Assembly (NCBI RefSeq): GCF_022200785.1
Contig: NZ_CP087585.1
Span: 3,596,001-3,660,000, forward strand
DNA: 64,000 nucleotides
From: Pedobacter mucosus
GTDB taxonomy: Bacteria > Bacteroidota > Bacteroidia > Sphingobacteriales > Sphingobacteriaceae
Direction of reading: 5' to 3'
Shown: one piece after another, positions 16,023 to 25,610 of the stretch
Numbering within the stretch: the stretch's first letter is position 1
How the letters are laid out: every line of letters starts with the position of its first letter
Made by a program: the position numbers and the translations under genes
Notes under the pieces: model-generated
Databases searched by the model: none
Told to the model about the DNA's origin: nothing
Seen by the model: only the letters and a program-made list of their open reading frames with translations

Positions 16023-18428
16023 TTAATTCCTCAACGGTTTTCCTTTAGTAATAATCGATTGAATTCTTTCCAAACTTTTTCTTTCTCCTGCTAACGATAA
16101 AAATGCTTCTCGTTCTAAATCCAATAAATATTGTTCACTTACTTCTGTTGGAGATGATAAATCGCCACCACACATCACGTAACCTAACTTTTCAGAGATT
16201 TTTTTATCGTGTTCGGAAATATAATGACCAGCGTACATACTATTTGCGCCTGCATATACAATTCCTAAACCTTGCTTGCCTAGAACCTTAATATCTGTTC
16301 TTTGAACCGGCTTCGTATATCCAGCATCAGCCAATTCAATAGCTTTCGCTTTTGCATCTGCCAGTAAACGGTTGCGATTCATTGATATAGAAAATTTATC
16401 TTTCTGAAGATATCCCAGTTCGTAAGCTTCTTGTCCCGATGTAGAAACCTTCGCCATTCCAATGGTTAGGAAACGTTCTTTTAATGCATTTTGAACAATC
16501 TGGTCATCTTTAAATTCATTGGAAGCACGCAAAGCAAATTCTTTTGTGCCGCCACCGCCAGGAATTACACCCACACCAAATTCCACCAATCCCATATAAG
16601 TTTCAGCAGAAAGCTGAACATGATCGGCATGTAAACTGAACTCGCAACCACCACCTAAAGTTAAATTATGTGGCGCTACGACAACTGGAATTGATGAATA
16701 ACGAATCCGCATTGATGTATTTTGAAACATCCTGATTGCCATATTTAATTCGTCCCACTCCTGTTCAACGGCCATCATAAAGATCATCCCTACATTTGCA
16801 CCAGCAGAAAAGTTTGCACCATCATTACCAATTACCAAACCACGGTAATCTTTTTCGGCCATATCAATGGCTTTGTTGATTCCAGAAATTACATCTCCGC
16901 CTATCGTATTCATTTTCGTGTGAAATTCTACATTCAGAATGCCATCACCTAAATCGATAATGGAAACACCAGAATTTTTCCAAAGAGTTTTATTCTCCCG
17001 TATATTATCTAAAATGATAAAATCATCTGTTCCAGGTAATGCTTTGTAAGCTTTAGTAGGAATATCGTAATATTTTTTGACGCCGTTTTCTACTTTATAG
17101 AATGAAGTATTTCCTGCGTCGAGCATTTCCTGAACCCAAGCCGCAGCTTTGTTTCCATACTGCTCCATGCCTTCAATTGCTCCTTTTATACCAACGGCAT
17201 CCCAAAGTTCAAACGGACCTAATTCCCAGCCAAAACCTGCTCGCATGGCATCATCAATGCGATATAGTTCATCAGAAATTTCGGGAATACGATCTGAAAC
17301 GTATTCAAATAATCCAAAAGATGAATGGCGAAATAACTCTCCGGCTTTATCTTTTCCTTTTGCGAAAATCTTCATGCGTTCGCGAAGATTTTCAACCGGC
17401 TTGGTCATTTCTAAAGTAGCAGATTTTATTTTTTGCTGAGGTTTATATTCTAAAGTTTTTAAATCTAATGCAAGGATTTCTGTTTTGCCCTCCGCCGTTT
17501 TTGTTTTTTTGTAGAAACCTTGTTGGGTTTTATCGCCTAGCCATTTGTTGGCTTCCATTTTAGTAACGTATTCTGGAAGTTTAAATAACTCATGCGCTTT
17601 ATCCTCCGGACAATTATCATAAAGTCCTTTCGCTACTTTAATCATGGTATCTAAACCAACCACATCCGAAGTACGGAAAGTAGCCGATTTCGGTCTACCC
17701 AAGGCCGGACCGGTAAATTTGTCTACCTCTTCAACGGTTAAATCTAATTTTTCAACTAAATGAAGAAGTGCCATAATAGAATAGACACCAACGCGATTTG
17801 CAATAAACGCTGGCGTATCTTTACATAGAACCGTAGTTTTGCCAAGAAATTTATCACCATAATGCATTAGGAAATCAACAATTTCTGGTTTGGTATAGGC
17901 AGTCGGAATCACTTCCAATAGCTTTAAATAACGCGGTGGATTAAAAAAATGCGTTCCACAGAAATGCGCTTTAAAATCTTCACTTCTACCCTCAGCCATT
18001 AAATGAATTGGAATACCAGAAGTATTTGAAGTTATTAAAGTTCCAGGTTTACGAAATTGCTCTACTTGCTCAAAAACTTTTTTCTTAACGTCGAGATTTT
18101 CTACTACAACTTCAATCACCCAATCAAAAAAGGCAATTTTTGACATATCATCATCGAAATTTCCAGTTTTAATTTTATTCAATACTTTTTTAGAATAAAC
18201 TGGCGATGGATTTGTTTTTACAGCAGTTTGCAAAGCTGTATTTACAACACGGTTTTTAACCGATGGATGATCCAACGTTAAACCCTTTGCCTGTTCATCA
18301 GGATTCATATCTTTAGGGGCAATATCCAATAGCAAAACCTCAACACCAATATTGGCGAAGTGGCATGCAATACGCGATCCCATGATACCCGAACCTAAAA
18401 CAGCAACTTTATTTATGCTTCGTTTCAT
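16023..18428 (-). CDS. 3-hydroxyacyl-CoA dehydrogenase / enoyl-CoA hydratase multifunctional protein
   Basis: Bifunctional beta-oxidation enzyme hydrating enoyl-CoA and oxidising 3-hydroxyacyl-CoA with NAD+. Domain order is dehydrogenase first, hydratase second, as in Bacillus FadN and unlike E. coli FadB. Residues 1-200 form a Rossmann domain with VAVLGSGIMGSRIACHFA, NTSGIPIHLMAEG and HFCGTHFFNPPRYLKLLEVI (catalytic His). The C-terminal helical dehydrogenase domains follow to ~480. The hydratase fold then covers roughly 490-700, with VIGNDGANFSAGANVGMI and LGGGCEFSLHADHVQ (oxyanion region) and GVGVIPGGGGTKEFALRA. Length 801. It follows the MarR gene by 11 bp and precedes the thiolase on the same strand, giving a complete beta-oxidation operon. 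Confidence 0.93.
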   Translation of the reverse strand: MKRSINKVAVLGSGIMGSRIACHFANIGVEVLLLDIAPKDMNPDEQAKGLTLDHPSVKNRVVNTALQTAVKTNPSPVYSKKVLNKIKTGNFDDDMSKIAFFDWVIEVVVENLDVKKKVFEQVEQFRKPGTLITSNTSGIPIHLMAEGRSEDFKAHFCGTHFFNPPRYLKLLEVIPTAYTKPEIVDFLMHYGDKFLGKTTVLCKDTPAFIANRVGVYSIMALLHLVEKLDLTVEEVDKFTGPALGRPKSATFRTSDVVGLDTMIKVAKGLYDNCPEDKAHELFKLPEYVTKMEANKWLGDKTQQGFYKKTKTAEGKTEILALDLKTLEYKPQQKIKSATLEMTKPVENLRERMKIFAKGKDKAGELFRHSSFGLFEYVSDRIPEISDELYRIDDAMRAGFGWELGPFELWDAVGIKGAIEGMEQYGNKAAAWVQEMLDAGNTSFYKVENGVKKYYDIPTKAYKALPGTDDFIILDNIRENKTLWKNSGVSIIDLGDGILNVEFHTKMNTIGGDVISGINKAIDMAEKDYRGLVIGNDGANFSAGANVGMIFMMAVEQEWDELNMAIRMFQNTSMRIRYSSIPVVVAPHNLTLGGGCEFSLHADHVQLSAETYMGLVEFGVGVIPGGGGTKEFALRASNEFKDDQIVQNALKERFLTIGMAKVSTSGQEAYELGYLQKDKFSISMNRNRLLADAKAKAIELADAGYTKPVQRTDIKVLGKQGLGIVYAGANSMYAGHYISEHDKKISEKLGYVMCGGDLSSPTEVSEQYLLDLEREAFLSLAGERKSLERIQSIITKGKPLRN

Positions 18429-18439
18429 TATAAATATAT

Positions 18440-18874
18440 TTAATCAACAGTATATGCTACCGTAATATCATTAAGTTTAATCAGCAGATTTATAAAGGTT
18501 TCTTTCTCTTTCTTTGAAAAGTGCTCATCCAAGTATTCGTTAAATTTCCGAACAACACCTTTCGCAAGCTGCTTTTTTTCTTTACCAAAATCAGTTAAAA
18601 AGATTTTCACAGATCGTTTATCATCTGCAGAATTTTCGCGATAAATTAATTTCACCTCTTCCATGTTATTTAACATTCGAGATAAACTTGTGGCTTTAAC
18701 GCCAAGAAGTGCAGCTAAATTTGAAACAGCAGTACCTTCATCATCATTAATGTTGATAAGCATATAACCAATAGCTTGAGTTATACCAAAGCTTGATGCC
18801 ATTTGGTTATACTTATTAAACATGTTTTGCCAAGCGAACTTAACGTGATAATCTAATGTTTGTTGCTGCTTCAT
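18440..18874 (-). CDS. MarR family transcriptional regulator
   Basis: Winged-helix dimeric regulator, probably a repressor of the beta-oxidation operon that it heads. 144 residues. N-terminal dimerisation helix (TLDYHVKFAWQNMFNKYNQMA), then the winged helix: GTAVSNLAALLGVKATSLSR (recognition helix), MLNNMEEVKLIYRENSADDKR and SVKIFLTDFGKEKK (the wing, with the DxR pattern), and a C-terminal dimerisation helix. The next gene (fadB-like) starts 11 bp downstream, so they are co-transcribed. The upstream region carries a long dyad over its own promoter (18893-18931), which suggests autoregulation. Inducers of MarR-type beta-oxidation regulators are often acyl-CoAs; that is inference here. Confidence 0.88.
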   Translation of the reverse strand: MKQQQTLDYHVKFAWQNMFNKYNQMASSFGITQAIGYMLININDDEGTAVSNLAALLGVKATSLSRMLNNMEEVKLIYRENSADDKRSVKIFLTDFGKEKKQLAKGVVRKFNEYLDEHFSKKEKETFINLLIKLNDITVAYTVD

Positions 18875-18892
18875 TTGGTTAATTTATTATGC

Positions 18893-18931
18893 TTGCATAA
18901 CAAAGTTAATAAATGTATTTTGTTAATGCAA
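18893..18931. promoter_or_regulatory. dyad operator candidate for the MarR regulator
   Basis: The left arm TTGCATAACAAAG (18893-18905) and right arm TTTTGTTAATGCAA (18918-18931) are inverted copies. The complement of the right arm is TTGCATTAACAAAA, differing by one inserted T and the last base. The dyad is centred near 18911 between the MarR gene and the divergent hypothetical gene, and overlaps the predicted -33 and -7 boxes. Binding by the MarR protein is inferred from position. Confidence 0.55.
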
Positions 18932-18932
18932 T
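18901..18932 (-). promoter_or_regulatory. promoter of the beta-oxidation operon
   Basis: On the minus strand an exact -7 octamer TAACTTTG (complement of 18901-18908) is preceded, 20 bp upstream, by ATTG (18929-18932). This fits the Bacteroidota TTTG-N19-21-TAnnTTTG pattern with one mismatch. It would start transcription about 20 bases before the MarR ATG. Confidence 0.6.
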
Positions 18933-18989
18933 AGTTAAATAAACATTTTTATGAAAAGATTCTTATTATTGAGTACACAATAAACACCT

Positions 18990-19943
18990 ATGAAACTCAA
19001 TAAAAAATGGCTATTTATAATCTATTTAATTTTGAATAGCGCTATTGGCAAAACCCAGGTATCTTATTTTTCTACGAATGCATTGAGTAAGGAAAAATTT
19101 GAAATATTTAAAAAGACGACCACTTTGTTTACGCTACAATATGCAGACTATGCTGAATTAGAAAAATTTGATAATGCAATAAAGAAGAGTTGGAAAATAA
19201 CGCCTTATAAAATTATCAGGCCCGAAGAATTAGCGGCATATGATACCCTTACAAATTATTCCTTTTTCTATTTTAACGCGTACAACGAAAAAATAGAGGA
19301 AACATCAAAGGCAAATATCGTTTATGTTTTAAAGCTTATTACACCGTCAAAAATTCCGAAACAGAGAGAAGAAAATGTGTTTGCATTTACTACACTTTTT
19401 GCAGATGTATACACAAACCTAAGAGTAGCTGCGCAAGATGAAAAGTTTAATACCAAAAAGAGATTAAGAGGTAAAATTTTAAATGTTCTCTATAATAACT
19501 CCAGCTTTTTAAATTGGTCTCCTGGTTTACTTGCAGGATATTTGAAACAAATTAATGATGGATTATTATCAACCGAAGGTCGATCGTTAGATTTCCAATT
19601 TTATAATAAAGTTCGATTACCGGAATTGGCAAAAGATACCCTTTATGTGCCTGAGTACGTAAGACAAGTATTTTCAACGCAAAAGACGAAAACGGATTCT
19701 TTGCAACAACCTTACACTTATAAGCTTAAATTTTTATCAACTGAAAAGCTTGATAGTTTAATATTGAAAAAGGACTCTAACATTAAATATCTGATTTACA
19801 CTCAACGCTCCACTGATAAAATTATAAGCATTTACGACAGTAAGGATAACCGAATTATCTATCAAATGTTTACAAATCAATACGCAGACTTCGAGATGAA
19901 TGATTTGAATACCATTAAAAAAATTATAAAATCCATTAAATAA
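18990..19943 (+). CDS. hypothetical secreted protein
   Basis: I do not recognise a family. 317 residues with a probable signal peptide (MKLNKKWLFIIYLILNSAIGKTQ), so probably exported to the periplasm or envelope. The mature part is rich in Lys, Tyr and Thr, with no obvious catalytic motif and no membrane segment. Recognisable stretches are FSTNALSKEKFEIFKKTTT, LQYADYAELEKFDNAIKKSW (an amphipathic helix) and a C-terminal region with SNIKYLIYTQRSTDKIISIYD. It is divergent from the MarR gene and shares the 115-bp promoter interval with it, and it ends at a strong bidirectional terminator. Membership in the same regulon as the beta-oxidation operon is possible but only inferred from that shared interval. 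Confidence 0.65.
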   Translation: MKLNKKWLFIIYLILNSAIGKTQVSYFSTNALSKEKFEIFKKTTTLFTLQYADYAELEKFDNAIKKSWKITPYKIIRPEELAAYDTLTNYSFFYFNAYNEKIEETSKANIVYVLKLITPSKIPKQREENVFAFTTLFADVYTNLRVAAQDEKFNTKKRLRGKILNVLYNNSSFLNWSPGLLAGYLKQINDGLLSTEGRSLDFQFYNKVRLPELAKDTLYVPEYVRQVFSTQKTKTDSLQQPYTYKLKFLSTEKLDSLILKKDSNIKYLIYTQRSTDKIISIYDSKDNRIIYQMFTNQYADFEMNDLNTIKKIIKSIK

Positions 19944-19945
19944 AA

Positions 19946-19974
19946 AAAGCGCCTTGATTATATCAAGGCGCTTT
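19946..19974. terminator. bidirectional terminator
   Basis: A 10-bp perfect stem, AGCGCCTTGA (19948-19957) with TCAAGGCGCT (19963-19972), is flanked by A and T runs on both sides. It serves the hypothetical gene (plus) and the OmpA gene (minus), which converge here. Confidence 0.85.
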
Positions 19975-19991
19975 GTATATTCTATTATCGA

Positions 19992-21311
19992 TTAGTAAAT
20001 CGTAAATTCTACACGACGGTTTTGTTGACGACCAGCTGCAGTTTTATTAGTTGCAATTGGTTGACCCATTCCATAACCTGTAGCTTCAATACGTGATGCA
20101 TTTGCACCTTGAGATACTAAATATGCTTTAACAGATTCAGCTCTTTCTTTAGATAAACGCAAGTTTAAAGCCTTTGAACCGGTATTATCTGTGTGACCAG
20201 CTAATTTCAAGCTAAAGTTTTTCTCCACAAGTAATGCTGCAACTCTATTTAATGATGCGAAAGATTTAGAACGAATTGTAGCTTTACCTAAATCAAATTC
20301 TAAGTTCTTAATAGCTTCTTTAACAACAGCACGATCAGCTTCAGTAACAATTACTTTTTCTGTAACCTTAGTAACAACTAATGGGCAACCAGAACCATCA
20401 ACAACTGTACCTGCTGGTGTACCAGGACATTTATCTAATTTATCAGCAACACCATCACCATCAGTATCTTTTAATAAATCATTCATTTCTGAACGAAGTT
20501 TAGCATTTTCAGCTTTTTGAGCATCTAAATCACCTTTCAAAGCATCAGCAGTTTGTTTTGCTTTTACTGCTTCATCATAAGTTAATGCAACCGGATTATG
20601 GAAAGCCAATTGTTTTCCGCTACCTAAAGCATATTCTAAACCAGCATAAGCATAGTTATATTTATCATTAGATGTTCCTTTATAAACTCCATCAAGGTTA
20701 TCACCATCAACAAAATTAATTGTCCAACCTAAGTCTAAGTTAACTGCATCAGTTAATTTAAATTTAGCGCCAACACCAACTGGAATAATTAATTCTTTAA
20801 TGTTTTTATCACCTGCATAAAGGCTAGAACCAGCAGCAGTAGTAATTGTAGGTTTGTAACCTGCTAAACCAGCACCTGCTGAAACAAAAAGTTGTAAAGC
20901 ATCTTCTTTTTTAAACATGTCAATATTAAACATGTTAACAACAGCACTTAAAGATCCAGAATATGATAATTGCGTATCAAAAGCTCTCACTGGAGAATTA
21001 TTAATTAAACCACTATCATAAGCTTCTGAATTATCGCCTTTTAACTTACCTCTAACTCCATCTAAACGTAGAGAGAAATATGGCGTAAATTGTTTCTTAA
21101 CGTATAAACCATATCCAAAGCTGGTTTTGTTATTACTGAAATCATTTTTTCCACCAAGTGGAGAAAGCGGTGTAAGGGCGCCTGCGTTAACACCAACAGA
21201 CCAAGTTCTAAATTTAGTTGTTGAGGTTACAGGTTCTTGAGCTTGTGCTACTGACCCAATAAATAAGCCAGCTAATACAACTGGCATTGATTTTAATAAA
21301 TTTAGTTTCAT
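19992..21311 (-). CDS. OmpA family outer-membrane protein
   Basis: Outer-membrane protein that anchors the membrane to peptidoglycan. The start at 21311 (439 residues) gives a clean signal peptide, MKLNLLKSMPVVLAGLFIGS ... AQAQ; the upstream in-frame ATGs do not. Residues ~30-245 are a Tyr/Gly-rich beta-barrel-like region (WSVGVNAGALTPLSPLGG, FGYGLYVKKQFTPYFSLRLD). A short coiled coil follows (DALKGDLDAQKAENAKLRSE), then a thrombospondin type-3 calcium-binding repeat (DTDGDGVADKLDKCPGTPAG) and a C-terminal OmpA domain with LKLAGHTDNTGSKALNLRLS, KERAESVKAYL and QQNRRVEFTIY. Monocistronic, ending at the terminator 19946-19974. It is separate from the PorE-like OmpA protein at 49627-51621. Confidence 0.93.
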   Translation of the reverse strand: MKLNLLKSMPVVLAGLFIGSVAQAQEPVTSTTKFRTWSVGVNAGALTPLSPLGGKNDFSNNKTSFGYGLYVKKQFTPYFSLRLDGVRGKLKGDNSEAYDSGLINNSPVRAFDTQLSYSGSLSAVVNMFNIDMFKKEDALQLFVSAGAGLAGYKPTITTAAGSSLYAGDKNIKELIIPVGVGAKFKLTDAVNLDLGWTINFVDGDNLDGVYKGTSNDKYNYAYAGLEYALGSGKQLAFHNPVALTYDEAVKAKQTADALKGDLDAQKAENAKLRSEMNDLLKDTDGDGVADKLDKCPGTPAGTVVDGSGCPLVVTKVTEKVIVTEADRAVVKEAIKNLEFDLGKATIRSKSFASLNRVAALLVEKNFSLKLAGHTDNTGSKALNLRLSKERAESVKAYLVSQGANASRIEATGYGMGQPIATNKTAAGRQQNRRVEFTIY

Positions 21312-21403
21312 GTTTTTTTTCGTTAATTGATGAGCATTTATCATTCCACTGTACAATCCTCATACCAAAAAAACTATTTATAAAAAAAACTTGTTCCACT
21401 ATG

Positions 21404-23119
21404 TTAATAACCTACTGCTTTATCATCTCCACGTGGATCTGCCCCACTTTGATAATATCCCCATTTGGTTTTTAAGATTGCGTCCACCCTGCCAATTGGT
21501 CCGCGAAGAACAATTTTATAACCTTTAGCTTTTAATTTTTCAGTTGATAAACTATCAATCGCATCTTTTTCTACATAAACCTCATCTGGCAACCATTGAT
21601 GATGAAATTTTTTGGCAGCAACAGCCGATTGCATACTCATATCAAAATCGATTACGTTAATTATTGTCTGAAAAACTGAAGTAATGATGGTTGAACCACC
21701 TGGCGTGCCAACAACCATAAATAATCTTCCATCTTTTTCTACGATACTTGGCGTCATAGAACTTAACATACGCTTGTTAGGTGCTATAGCATTGGCTTCA
21801 CCGCCAACTAAACCATACATATTTGGCGAACCTGGTTTAACAGAAAAGTCATCCATCTCATTATTCAAAAGGAAGCCAGCACCTTTTACCGCGACTAATG
21901 ATCCATACGAACCGTTTAAAGTTGTGGTAATTGAAACCGCATTTCCATCATGATCAACAATAGAAAAATGAGTGGTTTCTTCATGCTCAGCACCTTTAAT
22001 TTCTCCAGCTAAAACCTGACTGCTTGGAGTTGCCGCTACCCAATTGAAGTTTGCCATGCGGTTTTTATTGTATGCTGTGTTGAGCAAATCATGTTGTGGA
22101 ACGGTATAAAAATCTGGATCGCCTAGATGCGTGGCCCGATCCGCATAAACACGTCGTTCTGCCTCAACAATAACCTGAACAGTAGAGTCTGAATTAAACC
22201 CCCATTTTTTTAACGGATAAGGTTCTACAGATTGAAGCAATTGAACAAGCGCAATGCCGCCACTAGATGTTGGCGGCATGGTGATAATTTTATAACCTCG
22301 ATAATTTCCAACTATTGGTTTTCGCCAAATAGAATGATAACTTTTTAAGTCGGCTTTTGTGATTAAGCCTTTACCTCGATTCATTTCTGAAACGATAGAA
22401 TCTGCAACGGCACCTTCATAAAATCCGGCTCTGCCTTTTTCTTGAATAATTTTTATCGTATTAGCCAATTCATGCTGAACCAGTATATCATTTTCTTTCC
22501 AAGGACTTTCCAAGTTTACAAAAGCAGTTCCGTTTGGATTAAAATCCATCAGGTTCCTATGCAAACCGTTTAATTCACCTGCCTGACGAGTGGTAAGCTT
22601 AAATCCGTTTTCAGCCAAATCTATAGCTGGCTGAAGCACTTGTTTCCAAGTTAGCTTTCCATATTTCTGATGCGCTTCCACCATTCCATCAACCGACCCT
22701 GGTATGCCTGAAGCCAAATGGCCATATAAACTTTTAGCTACGATTGGATTTCCAGCAGAATCCAGATACATATCTCTGCTTGCACTTGTTGCAGCTTTTT
22801 CTCTAAAATCTAAAGCATTAATTTCGCCACCAGCAGCACGATAAACCATAAAACCACCACCACCAATGTTACCAGCATTTGGATAAACAACTGCTAAAGC
22901 AAATTGAACCGCAACCGCAGCATCAATAGCGTTACCACCTTTTTTTAATATTTCGACCCCAACTTCTGACGCGATTGGATTGGCTGAAACCACCATTCCA
23001 TTTCTATATTCGCCACTATTATTTTTGCCCAGTTGCCCACTTGCACAACCAGAAATAATGATGATGGCTAAAACATAAATTAAATTTATATTAATTAGGG
23101 GCTTTATAGTTTTCTGCAT
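21404..23119 (-). CDS. ggt: gamma-glutamyltransferase lipoprotein
   Basis: N-terminal nucleophile hydrolase that cleaves gamma-glutamyl bonds (glutathione) and transfers the glutamyl group. The start is at the ATG at 23119 (571 residues); the frame also opens at a TTG at 23137, but the ATG fits the signal better. The signal peptide ends in a lipobox, IIISGC (Cys25), so this is a lipoprotein rather than a free periplasmic enzyme. The large-subunit region has GGNAIDAAVAVQFALAVVYP and GNIGGGGFMVYR. The autoprocessing site and catalytic Thr lie at about residue 382 in EETTHFSIVDHDGNAVS. The small subunit has LLNNEMDDFSVKPG and MSSMTPSIVEKDGR-like blocks. The 5' end overlaps the acyl-CoA synthetase gene by 29 bp, so the two are translationally coupled. 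Confidence 0.93.
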   Translation of the reverse strand: MQKTIKPLININLIYVLAIIIISGCASGQLGKNNSGEYRNGMVVSANPIASEVGVEILKKGGNAIDAAVAVQFALAVVYPNAGNIGGGGFMVYRAAGGEINALDFREKAATSASRDMYLDSAGNPIVAKSLYGHLASGIPGSVDGMVEAHQKYGKLTWKQVLQPAIDLAENGFKLTTRQAGELNGLHRNLMDFNPNGTAFVNLESPWKENDILVQHELANTIKIIQEKGRAGFYEGAVADSIVSEMNRGKGLITKADLKSYHSIWRKPIVGNYRGYKIITMPPTSSGGIALVQLLQSVEPYPLKKWGFNSDSTVQVIVEAERRVYADRATHLGDPDFYTVPQHDLLNTAYNKNRMANFNWVAATPSSQVLAGEIKGAEHEETTHFSIVDHDGNAVSITTTLNGSYGSLVAVKGAGFLLNNEMDDFSVKPGSPNMYGLVGGEANAIAPNKRMLSSMTPSIVEKDGRLFMVVGTPGGSTIITSVFQTIINVIDFDMSMQSAVAAKKFHHQWLPDEVYVEKDAIDSLSTEKLKAKGYKIVLRGPIGRVDAILKTKWGYYQSGADPRGDDKAVGY

Positions 23120-24866
23120 CTTTATATAATTTTTCAATTACGTTAATATTTTTTTCAGTAATAACTTTTCTTTTAAAACTTAATTTAGGTGTTAATTCAC
23201 CACCATCTATACTCCATTCTTTTGGCAATAACGCAACTCTTTTAACTTGCTCCCACTTGCTAAAATCAGCGTTAGCAGCTTCAATTACTTCATCGTATTT
23301 TTTAATAACCTGTTCATTTTGTATCATTTCCTCATTAGATGTATATGCAATGCCTTTGCGGCCAGCCCAGGTTTTTAAGGTTGCGAAATTTGGAACAATC
23401 AGTGCCGAAGGAAATTTTCTATTCTCGCCCAATACCATAATTTGCTCAATAAATATAGATTCCTTGTATTTGTTTTCTAAAATTTGGGGTGCAACATATT
23501 TTCCTCCAGCCGTTTTAAACATTTCTTTTTTTCGATCGGTGATCCTTAAAAAGCGATTATCTATCAATTCGCCAATATCTCCGGTATAAAACCATCCATC
23601 TTTATCTATCGCTTCGGCTGTTAAATCCGGTCGGTTGTAATAACCTTTCATAATATGATGTCCGCGTGTTAAAACTTCCCTATCTTGAGCTATTTTCACC
23701 TCAACACCTTTAATAACTTCTCCAACTGAGCCAAACATGGTTCCGCCAAAATGATTAACTGTTATTACTGGTGAAGTTTCCGTTAAACCGTAACCTTCGA
23801 AAACTGGCATATCGGCTGCCCAAAAAATTCTGGCCAAACGTTGATTTAATGCTGCACCACCGGATACAATTACTATAATTTCTCCACCCAAAGCTTCCTG
23901 CCATTTTTTAAAAACCAACTTACGGGCAATATTTAATCTGAAATTGTACCATGCACCCGGACTAGTTGTATACTTCTCGGCCAAAGCTACCGACCAAAAG
24001 AAAATTCCTTTTTTTATGCCGTTTAATGCCTTACCTTTTTCCATTATTTTATCATAAACTTTCTCCAACAATCTGGGTACAGTAGAAAAGGAATTGGGCT
24101 TAACATGTTGTATATCTGCAACAATGGTATCCATACTTTCGGCGTAGTAAATCGAAGTGTTATTAAATAAGTAGAGGTAAATAATCATCCGCTCGAAAAT
24201 GTGCGAAAGGGGTAAAAAACTTAACGCTTTATTTACGCCTTGCGGCATCACTACCGCAGAATTTACAAAGTTCGCAACCAAATTTTTGTGTGTTAACATT
24301 ACTCCTTTTGGTGTACCGGTTGTACCCGAAGTATAAATTATGGTTAGTATATCCTCCGGTTCAACTTGTGCCCGATGATCTTCTAAATTTAGATCAGTTG
24401 CTAACTTCCCCTCATCCAATAGTGTTTTCCAACTTGCTACACCTGCTATATCACTAAAACTATAAATCTTAATTTCTGGATCCAAAGCATCGACACAAGG
24501 CTTAACTTTTTTATATAATTCTTCATCGGCTACAAAAATTATAGATATTTCAGCATCCTTTAAAATAAACTTGATATCATGCGCTGCTAATGTTGGGTAT
24601 AATGGGATTTGATATGCACCAATTTGGTTAGCTGCGAAATCAGCAATATTCCATTCGGGCCTGTTGTGAGACATTACGGCTACGCGACCACCTTTTAAAA
24701 GACCTTTTTTTAACAATCCACGGCTTAAGTTATCTACAGCATTACAGAACTTTTCTGTACTGTAATTAACCCAATTACCATTAATTTTCCCGCTAATAAA
24801 TTCTTGCTTCGGATTTTGAAGGCTATATCTTAAAAGATCAAAAACCCTTGTAATTTCTGCAGCCAT
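23091..24866 (-). CDS. long-chain acyl-CoA synthetase (AMP-binding)
   Basis: ATP-dependent fatty acid:CoA ligase (adenylate-forming family) that activates fatty acids for beta-oxidation or lipid synthesis. 591 residues. Motifs: the phosphate-binding loop IIYTSGTTGTPKGVMLTHKN (about 175-195), FLPLSHIFERM, GGAALNQRLARIFWAA, EGYGLTETSPVITVN (A5), WFYTGDIGELIDNRFLRITD (A7-A8) and the hinge/A10 region FKTAGGKYVAPQILENKYK. The long linker puts it in the FadD15/ACSL-like group. The start ATG at 24866 is supported by MAAEITRVFDLLRYSLQNP. It is the first gene of a two-gene unit with ggt. It may feed the beta-oxidation operon 5 kb away, though no direct regulatory link is visible. Confidence 0.93.
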   Translation of the reverse strand: MAAEITRVFDLLRYSLQNPKQEFISGKINGNWVNYSTEKFCNAVDNLSRGLLKKGLLKGGRVAVMSHNRPEWNIADFAANQIGAYQIPLYPTLAAHDIKFILKDAEISIIFVADEELYKKVKPCVDALDPEIKIYSFSDIAGVASWKTLLDEGKLATDLNLEDHRAQVEPEDILTIIYTSGTTGTPKGVMLTHKNLVANFVNSAVVMPQGVNKALSFLPLSHIFERMIIYLYLFNNTSIYYAESMDTIVADIQHVKPNSFSTVPRLLEKVYDKIMEKGKALNGIKKGIFFWSVALAEKYTTSPGAWYNFRLNIARKLVFKKWQEALGGEIIVIVSGGAALNQRLARIFWAADMPVFEGYGLTETSPVITVNHFGGTMFGSVGEVIKGVEVKIAQDREVLTRGHHIMKGYYNRPDLTAEAIDKDGWFYTGDIGELIDNRFLRITDRKKEMFKTAGGKYVAPQILENKYKESIFIEQIMVLGENRKFPSALIVPNFATLKTWAGRKGIAYTSNEEMIQNEQVIKKYDEVIEAANADFSKWEQVKRVALLPKEWSIDGGELTPKLSFKRKVITEKNINVIEKLYKDAENYKAPN

Positions 24867-25117
24867 ATTTTTAATATTATTTGGTTAAGTTAAAAAAAAT
24901 AGAGGTTAAGATATTATATTTCCCTGCCTAAATATCTCAATTGATCGATCTTTGCATAAAAACTATCCTCACTTTTAATTTTCGACTAAACTTAGTAATT
25001 CCAAAATTACTATGCAAGCATTGTTTTTTATCACCCAAAATTTTTACCTAAGAAGCAGAAACGGCACTAAAATTGTTAAGCGAAATAACTTATAGAAACA
25101 TTATAAACTTTTAAACT

Positions 25118-25585
25118 ATGAAAAAATTACTATTTACTATTTTTGGATGCGTTGCATTATTCACTTTCAGTATTACGGAAGTTAAAGCTCAAAATTACAA
25201 AACTGGTGTTGGTTTAGGTATCGATTTTGGCGATGGTGCTACTTTGGTTGGACCATCTTTAAGACATCACTTTAGCAGGAAAGGTGCTGTACAAGCGGAG
25301 GTTTTATTCGGCGGAAATTCAACGATAATTCAAGGTTTTCTTCAATATAATACGCCAATTAAAGGGGCGTCCGGATTAGATTTTTATGCAGGCGGCGGTC
25401 CATCAATTCAACTTTATGATGGAGGATCAAGCTTTTTCTTAGTTCCTATGGCAGGTTTAGATTATAAATTTAGTGGTGCGCCATTGGCATTGGCTTTCGA
25501 TTGGAGACCTAGAGTTTATATTGGCGATAATGACAGCGATTTTAGCGCAGGTAGATTTGGATTAGGTTTTAGATATACTTTCTAA
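25118..25585 (+). CDS. small outer-membrane beta-barrel protein
   Basis: 155 residues with a signal peptide (MKKLLFTIFGCVALFTFSIT ... VKAQ) and a mature part of alternating hydrophobic and polar residues typical of an 8-stranded porin-like barrel: YKTGVGLGIDFGDGATLVGP, GAVQAEVLFGG, LDFYAGGGPSIQLYDGG. The chain ends in GRFGLGFRYTF, with the terminal Phe of the C-terminal assembly signal recognised by BamA. No specific substrate or function can be given. It is monocistronic, with its own terminator 26 bases downstream, and lies between the acyl-CoA synthetase (divergent) and an RND efflux operon (convergent). Confidence 0.82.
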   Translation: MKKLLFTIFGCVALFTFSITEVKAQNYKTGVGLGIDFGDGATLVGPSLRHHFSRKGAVQAEVLFGGNSTIIQGFLQYNTPIKGASGLDFYAGGGPSIQLYDGGSSFFLVPMAGLDYKFSGAPLALAFDWRPRVYIGDNDSDFSAGRFGLGFRYTF

Positions 25586-25610
25586 ACTGAAAACTATAAA
25601 TTAAGACAAA

